Assembly: GCA_000991205.1 (NCBI GenBank)
Contig: LBRC01000010.1
Span: forward strand, 1-10,832
Length of the DNA: 10,832 nucleotides
Reading direction: 5' to 3'
From: Parcubacteria group bacterium GW2011_GWA2_36_10
GTDB taxonomy: Bacteria > Patescibacteriota > Patescibacteriia > UBA1558 > GWA2-36-10
Position numbers and translations under genes: made by a program
The notes under the pieces: model-generated
Told to the model about the DNA's origin: nothing
Databases searched by the model: none
The model's input: the letters and a program-made list of their open reading frames with translations, nothing else
Shown here: positions 1 to 5,567 of the stretch, piece after piece
Numbering within the stretch: position 1 is the first letter of the stretch
How the letters are laid out: every line of letters starts with the position of its first letter

Positions 1-359
1 TTTTCCTTTTTCAAGCAATTGAGAGGGCGAAAATTGATTTGTCCACAACAGATAAGACGGAGATACTTTTCTCTGAGCGTGATTTGCACATAGCAGAGTC
101 GGTTCATCGTTTGGAGTTTGAGCAAATTGTGCAAGATCTTTTGCGTCGCATCGGCGATAAAATTGATCTGGCAGTAGCTCAAGCTGGTGTCCATAGAGAA
201 GATATAGACTTGGTTTTAACAACTGGAGGCACCTCTTACATCCCATGCGTCAGGGATTTGTTTGCTGTTCGTTTTGGACAAGAGAAGATTCAGCAAATTG
301 ACGCTTACACTAGCGTTGCACACGGTTTAGGCTTAAGCGCATCAATGATATTGAGTTAG
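1..359 (+). CDS. Hsp70-family (YegD-like) ATPase, C-terminal part
   Basis: This is the 3' end of a gene that began before the window; the open frame runs from base 3 with no start needed. The visible 118 residues match the end of the Hsp70/actin-type nucleotide-binding domain. An early ERAKIDLS segment corresponds to the Hsp70 EKAK-hydrophobic-LS helix. Later come the nucleotide-contacting loop TTGGTSYIP (Hsp70 consensus GGxSxxP) and the closing DAYTSVAHGLGL, which matches the place where Hsp70s carry a D-P-x-x-A-V-A-x-G-A segment. The protein stops about 10 residues later, so no substrate-binding domain or lid follows. That is the architecture of YegD-like Hsp70 relatives rather than DnaK. 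Such proteins are expected to be cytosolic ATPases; the client is unknown. A terminator follows at once, so it is probably not cotranscribed with the radical SAM genes. Family assignment is firm; the subfamily is inference. Confidence 0.85.
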   Translation, partial: FLFQAIERAKIDLSTTDKTEILFSERDLHIAESVHRLEFEQIVQDLLRRIGDKIDLAVAQAGVHREDIDLVLTTGGTSYIPCVRDLFAVRFGQEKIQQIDAYTSVAHGLGLSASMILS

Positions 360-368
360 TGTTCAACC

Positions 369-396
369 AAGGGTCCGTATTCGCGCGGGCCTTTTT
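369..396 (+). terminator. Rho-independent terminator after the Hsp70-like gene
   Basis: AGG-G-TCCG (370-377) pairs with CGGGCCT (386-392) through seven pairs, with one bulged G and one G-U pair. The loop is TATTCGCG and a run of Ts follows (392-396). It begins about ten bases after the Hsp70-like stop codon. Confidence 0.7.
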
Positions 397-400
397 ATAT

Positions 401-429
401 TTGACGTTATATAGTATTTGTGTTATATC
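401..429 (+). promoter_or_regulatory. Sigma70-type promoter of the radical SAM operon
   Basis: TTGACG (401-406, five of six consensus bases) is followed by a 17-base spacer and TATATC (424-429, four of six). The -10 is preceded by TGT, an extended -10 element. Transcription would start near 436, leaving a short leader that contains the strong Shine-Dalgarno at 455-464. The promoter lies directly after a terminator, so the operon seems independently expressed. Confidence 0.6.
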
Positions 430-454
430 CATAATAGATAAATTGAACTTTGAC

Positions 455-464
455 AAAGAGGAGG
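455..464 (+). promoter_or_regulatory. Strong Shine-Dalgarno fixing the start at 473
   Basis: AAAGAGGAGG ends eight bases before the ATG at 473. It decides the start: the reading frame is open further upstream (a GTG at 359 and another at 467), but only the ATG at 473 has ideal spacing. Confidence 0.85.
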
Positions 465-472
465 ATGTGACA

Positions 473-2047
473 ATGAGACAGACCATTGCTCTTACAGTGC
501 CGTATTCTAATACGCACAGAACTGCCGAAGAGAATCTTGGCTTAGGATATCTGGCTGCGACTTTGAGGTTGGCTGGTTTCCGAGTTGAGATTATTGACGG
601 CTGGTTAGAGAACTTGAGTCACGAAGAGATTGTGAATTGTGTGGTTGCTCTGCCAAACTTGCTTTTGGTTGGAATTTCTGCGTATAGATCTTCTTTGGAA
701 AATGCCGCTAGGCTTGTTCGTGACATTAAAAATCGTATTTCTATTCCTATTGTCGCTGGTGGATATGGACCAACTTTTTTTGATGAAGATTTTTTGGCAG
801 CAGGTTTTGATTATGTATTAAGAGGAGAAGGAGAAAAGTCGTTGTCTACATTAGCTTGTGTGCTTTCAGAAAGCGGTTTAATCTTGGAAAATGTGCCGGG
901 AATTTCGATGTTGAGTATGGGGAAAGTAGTTAGGGGCTCTATGTCGCATTGTGTTGAACATTTAGATTCGTTACCGTTTCCAGCTAGAGATACGGTTTAT
1001 TCGACTATTCACTCGAAGAATCCTATTTCTGTATCTACGAGTCGTGGGTGTCTTGGAAGTTGTCTTTTTTGTGCTGTTTCTGCTTTTGCAAGACAGCATG
1101 ATGGCACAAGATGGAGAGAAAGAAGTGTTAAGAATATTGTCAATGAACTTGAAATGCTTCATCAGAAGTATGGTGCTAAGTGTTTCAAATTTGTTGATGA
1201 TAGTTTTTTGGAGCCACCAAGAGGTGAAATTTGGGCGGAAAGTTTTTCTAATGAGCTTTATTTAAGAGGCTTAACAGAGATAAGTTTTCGAACTCAAGTA
1301 CGAGCAGACCGTCTTACTAACAAGATCGTTGAGATTCTTTCTGGCTGCGGTTGGTTTGCAACTGGTTTGGGCGTAGAAAATTGGTCGGTCAGTGCTCTTA
1401 AGAGAATGAATAAGGGTGCATCAATTGCGGATAATTTTCTTGCAATGGAGTATCTCGAGAGGCATGGTGTGTACGTGCAGATGGGTATGATATTGTTTGA
1501 TTGGGATACAACTCTTGTGGAGCTTAAGGAAAACTTGGGTATTTTAAAAGATCTTAGTTGGCCAGTCACAAAGGGAATTTTTACCGAAACATATGTTTCC
1601 GCCGGAACTCCAAATGAGCGTCTTTTACTTTCTCGTTCGGATGTTCAGCAAAAGAGATCTGTCTTGGGTCATTTGGAATATCGCCCATGTGTACCAGAAG
1701 TTGATGTGGTCTATGAAGCATTGAGGTTGTGGCATCGTTCACATTCCTCTGTGTATGATCACGCAATAAATCCCATAACTGCACCAAAAGCAATAGATCG
1801 GAGTATGTATAGAAAATATCATGATATTTGTAGGCGTCTTTATTCTATGGATTTGGTCTTTTTTGAGCGTGTATTGGAGATGGCGGAACACGGAATCTCC
1901 AAATTAGATGTACAGACAGAAACGATGGTGCAAGTTTCTGACTTTCAGACGGATTACGAACGGATTGAGCGAGAGATTGTCTTGCTGGACCAGGTTTGCG
2001 GGATAGGTTATAGTGCTTATCCCAATCCTTTTTTAGGAGAAACATGA
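473..2047 (+). CDS. Cobalamin-binding-type radical SAM protein
   Basis: The predicted protein has 524 residues. Residues 1 to about 140 look like a B12-binding Rossmann-type domain: an early LGLGYLAATLRLAGFRVEIID segment, a GGYGP loop, then a LRGEGE motif typical of this class. The DxHxxG motif of base-off cobalamin binders is not seen. The radical SAM core follows, with the iron-sulfur ligands C193, C197 and C200 in CLGSCLFC. Further on are FVDDSF and GVENWSVSALKRMNKG, matching the family's G-(I/V)-E-S/N-x-S-x-x-x-L-x-x-M-x-K segment. The last 150 residues or so are not recognised. Family members use S-adenosylmethionine and a 4Fe-4S cluster for methylations or rearrangements; the substrate here is unknown. 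The stop overlaps the next gene's ATG (ATGA), indicating translational coupling with a second radical SAM gene. An oxygen-dependent cyclase-like role (BchE-type) or a peptide C-methyltransferase are both possible. Confidence 0.9.
   Translation: MRQTIALTVPYSNTHRTAEENLGLGYLAATLRLAGFRVEIIDGWLENLSHEEIVNCVVALPNLLLVGISAYRSSLENAARLVRDIKNRISIPIVAGGYGPTFFDEDFLAAGFDYVLRGEGEKSLSTLACVLSESGLILENVPGISMLSMGKVVRGSMSHCVEHLDSLPFPARDTVYSTIHSKNPISVSTSRGCLGSCLFCAVSAFARQHDGTRWRERSVKNIVNELEMLHQKYGAKCFKFVDDSFLEPPRGEIWAESFSNELYLRGLTEISFRTQVRADRLTNKIVEILSGCGWFATGLGVENWSVSALKRMNKGASIADNFLAMEYLERHGVYVQMGMILFDWDTTLVELKENLGILKDLSWPVTKGIFTETYVSAGTPNERLLLSRSDVQQKRSVLGHLEYRPCVPEVDVVYEALRLWHRSHSSVYDHAINPITAPKAIDRSMYRKYHDICRRLYSMDLVFFERVLEMAEHGISKLDVQTETMVQVSDFQTDYERIEREIVLLDQVCGIGYSAYPNPFLGET
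2035..2040 (+). promoter_or_regulatory. Shine-Dalgarno for the second radical SAM gene
   Basis: AGGAGA lies three bases before the ATG at 2044 and six before the ATG at 2047. The spacing favours 2047, although 2044 overlaps the preceding stop as ATGA. Either choice changes only the first residue. Confidence 0.6.
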
Positions 2048-3053
2048 TGAGCACAAATGGACACATGAGCATACTGAACGCTGGGTGGACTCTTGGAAAT
2101 GATTGTCCATATCGGTGTCGGCATTGCTACAGTATAATGGTAAGAACCAAGGGTCGTAATTTACACATCAATGATGCTAATCGCATCATTATGCAACTTA
2201 CTGACTATGGGATATCAGTGGTGAATTTAGGTGGGAACGAACCTTTATTTACTAATGGTTTAAATCCGAGGGATAGTTTGTTGCCTTATATCTTGAGAGA
2301 ATTGCACTCTAGACAAGTGACTATTGGTGTCACAACGGCTGGTATTACCGCTAATTATCTTTTTGAGAATGAGCCAGAAGCATTTCGTGTTATCAATGAT
2401 ATTGATGTTAGTCTGGACAGCCCATTCCCCGAAGAACATGAAGTAAATAGGGGAGCGCCATTATTTGGACAGGGCTTAAAGGCGCTGGGTGCTTGTCAAG
2501 ATGTTGGCATACCACATCGCAGTTAGAGCACCTCTCTACAATGCCGACTAGTGAGCAGTTTCGAATGGCAGTGAGCTATCTTGCGTCGCGTTGTCGAATC
2601 GTCGAGGTTGGTGAACCTATTGCTCAAGTGTTATTGTCTCATAAAGTAAGCTCTTGCCCGTGTGGAGTCAATTCTCTTCGTATTCACTCTATCACTCCTG
2701 ATGGACGAGTTCCTGTTAGCCCCTGTGTGTTTTTACACGACTATCGCGTAGGAGATCTTCTCACGGAAGATCTTAGTGCTATCTTGGCCTCGGCTCAGTT
2801 TGAAGACTTTCGTCAGCGCCATCTTGATTTTGGGCGCATTGAAGGTTGTGGTGGCTGTGGCTATTTATCTTCGTGTAAAGGCGGATGTGCTGCTAGGGCT
2901 TATCTAGCTGAACAACCAGCAACAATTTGGCGGCGTGACCCTTATTGCAATGGTCCGCAAGTCTTTACTGATGCTTTGGTGGGTAATGATAATTTAGAGG
3001 AGGACAGTCTCGTACACCGTGGGTATCTTTGCACATTGATTTTCGCACCATAA
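2044..3053 (+). pseudogene. Radical SAM/SPASM protein, frame broken by two 1-nt shifts
   Basis: The N-terminal part has the cluster motif C21-x3-C25-x2-C28 (CPYRCRHC) and GGNEPLF in the place of the usual GGEP motif, then DVSLDSP. The frame stops at 2524-2526. Reading resumes in the third frame at about 2516-2548 (IAVRAPLYNAD), then in another frame from about 2550 (SEQFRMAVSYLASR) to the stop at 3053. Correcting a single extra base in each of two windows (about 2512-2518 and 2545-2551) gives 335 residues and a normal barrel strand-helix-strand order. The C-terminal part is a SPASM domain: a Cys pair near residues 204 and 206, then the classic C-x2-C-x5-C-x3-C (CGGCGYLSSCKGGC) and a final Cys in DPYC, which would bind auxiliary 4Fe-4S clusters. 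SPASM enzymes often modify ribosomal peptides; the substrate is unknown. The gene is either recently dead or carries sequence errors. Confidence 0.85.
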
Positions 3054-3065
3054 GATATGGAGCAT

Positions 3066-3101
3066 GGAGGAGAAGTCTCATTTGACTTTCTCCTCCTTTT
3101 T
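3066..3101 (+). terminator. Rho-independent terminator of the radical SAM operon
   Basis: GGAGGAGAAGTC (3066-3077) pairs with GACTTTCTCCTCC (3084-3096) with a single bulged base and a six-base loop. TTTTT follows at 3097-3101. It lies 12 bases after the SPASM gene's stop codon. Confidence 0.9.
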
Positions 3102-3110
3102 GTTTAAAAT
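3082..3110 (+). promoter_or_regulatory. Promoter inside the terminator, for the pyrophosphatase gene
   Basis: TTGACT (3082-3087, five of six) sits in the loop and 3' arm of the terminator. After a 17-base spacer comes TAAAAT (3105-3110, five of six). The start of transcription would fall at about 3117-3118, on or next to the ATG at 3118, so the mRNA would be leaderless. Confidence 0.65.
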
Positions 3111-3117
3111 AATTTCT

Positions 3118-3471
3118 ATGATAAATGTATATAAGTCATATTTAGGCAAAAAGGTGGATGTTGTTATCGAAAGACCTCTTGGGAGTAGTCATCCCAAACA
3201 TGGTTTTAAATATGAGGTTAATTATGGGTACGTTCCAGATACATTGGCACCAGATGGAGAAGAAATAGATGTTTATGTATTAGGTGTTGATAAGCCTTTG
3301 AAAAAATTTTCTGGACAGTGTATAGCCATAATTCATCGTTTAAATGATGACGATGATAAGCTTGTTGTAGTTTCAGAAGATGCATTAAAAATGAGTGATG
3401 AAGAAATTTTGAAACTTACAAAATTTCAAGAAAGATGGTTTCAATCTATTATTATTAGGACGGCAGAATAA
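3118..3471 (+). CDS. Short-form inorganic pyrophosphatase
   Basis: The predicted protein has 117 residues and would hydrolyse pyrophosphate to phosphate in the cytosol, pulling forward nucleotide, aminoacyl-tRNA and DNA synthesis. It resembles the short family I (COG0221-like) pyrophosphatases known from Firmicutes. Signature stretches are ERPLGSSHPKHGFKYEVNYG, then YVPDTLAPDGEEIDVYVLGV, where the acidic D-G-E-E-x-D cluster corresponds to the metal-binding DGDPLD-type motif of larger enzymes, and IIHRLNDDDDKLVVV. It is much shorter than the usual ~175-residue enzyme but matches the short form end to end. The frame is open to 3064, but that would start inside a terminator and the homology begins at MINVYKS. 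There is no Shine-Dalgarno, consistent with a leaderless mRNA. Its last 17 bases overlap the end of the opposing amidohydrolase gene. Catalytic activity of this short group is less well established than for the classical enzyme. Confidence 0.85.
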   Translation: MINVYKSYLGKKVDVVIERPLGSSHPKHGFKYEVNYGYVPDTLAPDGEEIDVYVLGVDKPLKKFSGQCIAIIHRLNDDDDKLVVVSEDALKMSDEEILKLTKFQERWFQSIIIRTAE

Positions 3472-4744
3472 TTTTATTTGCCAATTTTTTTATTTTATAA
3501 TAGATATTTTTTTCAGATTTATTTATTATAATTTTTTTGTTGTGTAAAATCATTTTACCATTGATCATAAGGTCGTTAATCATTTTTGGTTGATGGTAAA
3601 GAAATAAATTTTTAATTACGCAATTTTTATTTTCGGTTAGTTTTTTTTGCTCGATAAAAAGTATATCAGCCTTTTTACCGGGCTCTATACTGCCGATTTG
3701 TTTTTCTAATCCTAAAGCTTTTGCGGCATTAGTTGTGACCATATCCAATAATTTTTGAAAGGTAATATTTTTTGACTTAGATAGTTTGTGATAAGTAAAG
3801 CAAGCCTTAGCCTCCAAAATTAAATTCTGATTTTTATTAGTGGCAAATCCATCTGTTGCTATTGTTGTGTTTATACCAATTTTTAGTGCTTCAGATAAAT
3901 TTAATGTTTTATCAGCACAATTTAAATTAGAAGATAAACAGTGCACGATTGAAGCACCTGATTTTTTTATAATTTTTAATTCTTCATTATTTGCCCAATT
4001 GCAATGTACTAAAATAGTATTTTTGTTTAATAAGTTGTTTTTTTGTAAAATTTCAATAGAAGTCATTTTATATTTTTTTATAATCTCATTTTCTGATTGT
4101 TTTGTTTCCATTATGTGTATAATCAGTTTTATTCTAGGGTATTGTTTGACAATTTTTGAAATTTCTTTTAGTTTATTGTGATTAATACGATTTAGAGAAT
4201 GGATAAAAATAGCCGTGGTATTCATGTCGGTCTCTTTTCTTTTTTCCAAAGAAAATTTATTCATGATATTAGAGTAGTAGTGTATGAGTTTCGGACTGTG
4301 CATGATTATATAACCAGAAACATTTCTAACATGCCAATTTTTGCACTCATTTGCTGTTCTTCCGCCGCAAATTGTAGAAGCTCCATTTTTTATAAGTAGC
4401 ATCATTGAATAATCTGAAACTACAGAGCGTTTTTGTTCTAATGATGGATTCAGTATACAAACTTTGTCTGTAAAGTCTAAATAATTTTTGAGAGATATTT
4501 TGTCTTTTATGAAAAAACCGAATATGGACTCTCCTAAGTGTACATGAGTGTTAATGAGCCCAGGCATAATTATTTTGTTTGTACAATCAATCTTATTTTG
4601 ACAATTATCAAATTCTTTTGTGCTTGGGTAGCCACTTTTTACTTTTTCTATCTGTGATTCTTTTATAATAACAAATCCTATGGGGATTATTTTTTTTTGA
4701 TAATTTTGAGTGATGATTGTCGCGTTATAAAATATAGTTCTCAT
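3455..4744 (-). CDS. Amidohydrolase, SsnA/MtaD-type deaminase family
   Basis: The predicted 429-residue protein is a metal-dependent hydrolase of the cytosine deaminase-like branch (COG0402), which includes 5'-methylthioadenosine/S-adenosylhomocysteine deaminase, guanine deaminase and chlorohydrolases. The metal ligands can be followed: H67 and H69 in PGLINTHVHL, H210 in HIMET with E213 as the likely proton-shuttling Glu, H247 in LVHCNW, and D298 in ATDG. A SSNL segment and a late AAKALGL..IGSIEPGKKADI, which returns to the small beta-sandwich domain, are typical. The frame is open to an ATG 13 codons upstream (4783), but that stretch is the terminator hairpin of the preceding gene, so the start at 4744 is preferred. 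The gene is conspicuously AT-rich and Lys/Asn/Ile-rich. The exact substrate cannot be read from sequence; adenosine-type deamination is the likeliest guess. Its 3' end overlaps the convergent pyrophosphatase gene. Confidence 0.85.
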   Translation of the reverse strand: MRTIFYNATIITQNYQKKIIPIGFVIIKESQIEKVKSGYPSTKEFDNCQNKIDCTNKIIMPGLINTHVHLGESIFGFFIKDKISLKNYLDFTDKVCILNPSLEQKRSVVSDYSMMLLIKNGASTICGGRTANECKNWHVRNVSGYIIMHSPKLIHYYSNIMNKFSLEKRKETDMNTTAIFIHSLNRINHNKLKEISKIVKQYPRIKLIIHIMETKQSENEIIKKYKMTSIEILQKNNLLNKNTILVHCNWANNEELKIIKKSGASIVHCLSSNLNCADKTLNLSEALKIGINTTIATDGFATNKNQNLILEAKACFTYHKLSKSKNITFQKLLDMVTTNAAKALGLEKQIGSIEPGKKADILFIEQKKLTENKNCVIKNLFLYHQPKMINDLMINGKMILHNKKIIINKSEKNIYYKIKKLANKIILPS

Positions 4745-4747
4745 AAT

Positions 4748-4781
4748 AAAAAATAAAGGAGTTTCCTGTGTGGGAAACTCC
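4748..4781 (-). terminator. Rho-independent terminator of tmk
   Basis: Read on the minus strand, GGAGTTTCC and GGAAACTCC form a perfect nine-pair stem around a six-base loop (4758-4781), followed by TTTATTTTTT (4757-4748). The stem begins eight bases after the tmk stop codon and the T-tract ends three bases before the amidohydrolase ATG. Confidence 0.92.
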
Positions 4782-4789
4782 ATATCGAA

Positions 4790-5407
4790 TTACTTGGTGG
4801 TTTGAACAGTGGGAAGAGTTTTGATCATATAGTTTCGTATGATCAGACTGATATTTACTATTGTATCTGTTGCATCAATAATAATCCAATCTTGAGTCTC
4901 ACGTGCAAGTTTTAGATATTCAAGGCGTTGTTTTTCGAAGAATCTTTGACCAGCTTGATCAAATCTAGACCTCTTGTATTGTGACCCGTTACGTTTTATC
5001 GCAACTTCTACAGGAGCGTCAAGTAGTATAGTGAGGGTTGGTTTTATGTTAGCAGTGGCTAACTTGAGTAACGCAATGATTTCATCGTGGCTTGCACCCT
5101 TAGCTAGGTTATAGCTTAAAAATGACCCTTGACCACGATCTGCTATGACTACCTTTTCTTGAGCGAGAGCGGGAATGATGACTTCGACGTACAATTGTGT
5201 TTTGCAGGCTAGAAATGCGAATGTCTCTGACTTTCTATCTCGTGGAACTTTAGATACAAGAGTCTTTTTTATTCCCGTGCCAAATCTTGTTCCACCGGGT
5301 TCAGAAACAGCCAGAGTAGAAATTCCTTGTGTATTTAGCCATGCACACAGAATTTCGCATTGGGTTGTTTTTCCGATCCCATCAATTCCTTCAATTTCTA
5401 TTAACAT
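4790..5407 (-). CDS. tmk: Thymidylate kinase (dTMP kinase)
   Basis: The predicted 205-residue protein would phosphorylate dTMP to dTDP using ATP, a required step in dTTP supply for DNA replication. The Walker A loop is GIDGIGKT at residues 7-14, followed by TQ. EPGGT at 36-40 is the dTMP kinase-specific motif. DR at 90-91 (DRGQGSFLSYN) corresponds to the DR-Y/F substrate-binding motif, here with Gly in the aromatic position. The LID region is Lys/Arg-rich (about 138-149), followed by FFEKQRLEYLKLA, which matches the family's FFExVRxGYLxLA. Length is normal. The start is supported by a GGGAG Shine-Dalgarno six bases upstream. It has its own promoter and terminator, so it appears to be a single-gene unit. 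Its base composition is less AT-rich than that of the amidohydrolase downstream. Confidence 0.95.
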   Translation of the reverse strand: MLIEIEGIDGIGKTTQCEILCAWLNTQGISTLAVSEPGGTRFGTGIKKTLVSKVPRDRKSETFAFLACKTQLYVEVIIPALAQEKVVIADRGQGSFLSYNLAKGASHDEIIALLKLATANIKPTLTILLDAPVEVAIKRNGSQYKRSRFDQAGQRFFEKQRLEYLKLARETQDWIIIDATDTIVNISLIIRNYMIKTLPTVQTTK

Positions 5408-5413
5408 AGGTTG

Positions 5414-5418
5414 CTCCC
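5414..5418 (-). promoter_or_regulatory. Shine-Dalgarno of tmk
   Basis: GGGAG on the minus strand lies six bases before the tmk ATG. It is one of few clear Shine-Dalgarno sequences in the right two-thirds of the window. Confidence 0.7.
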
Positions 5419-5458
5419 ACGTTTGTGTTGATTGATTTTATGTGCCAATTCTATATAC

Positions 5459-5486
5459 ATAATAACGTAAAAATATATTTTGTCAA
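5459..5486 (-). promoter_or_regulatory. Promoter of tmk
   Basis: On the minus strand a perfect TTGACA (5486-5481) is followed by a 16-base AT-rich spacer and TATTAT (5464-5459, five of six). Transcription would begin near 5452, giving a leader of about 45 bases that includes the GGGAG site. Confidence 0.6.
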
Positions 5487-5532
5487 GTATTTAAGAGGTG
5501 TTGCACTTCAAATCCGAATGTGTAGGAAAATA

Positions 5533-5561
5533 GTGACATAGGCAAAATTTTAGAGTATATT
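5533..5561 (+). promoter_or_regulatory. Leaderless-type promoter of the PHP gene
   Basis: GTGACA (5533-5538, five of six) is followed by a 17-base spacer and TATATT (5556-5561, five of six). The -10 ends six bases before the ATG at 5568, so transcription would begin at or next to the start codon. No Shine-Dalgarno is present. The promoter is divergent from that of tmk within the same 160-base gap. Confidence 0.6.
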
Positions 5562-5567
5562 TATTTT

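Noticed and set aside
359..472. Upstream extension of the B12-type radical SAM protein to the GTG at 359, with a hydrophobic N-terminus
   Set aside because: The stretch covers a terminator and a promoter, and the ATG at 473 has an ideal Shine-Dalgarno and starts exactly where the domain pattern begins.
2493..2526. Programmed ribosomal frameshifting in the SPASM gene
   Set aside because: No slippery heptamer is seen at either switch point, and two shifts in the same direction within 35 bases would be needed.
4745..4783. Amidohydrolase start at 4783
   Set aside because: The extra 13 codons are the tmk terminator hairpin and T-tract.
5504..5522. tRNA T-arm-like hairpin (CACTTC-AAATCC-GAATGTG) between tmk and the PHP gene
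   Set aside because: No acceptor, anticodon or D arm is found around it; it is a lone six-pair stem with a bulge and no T-tract.
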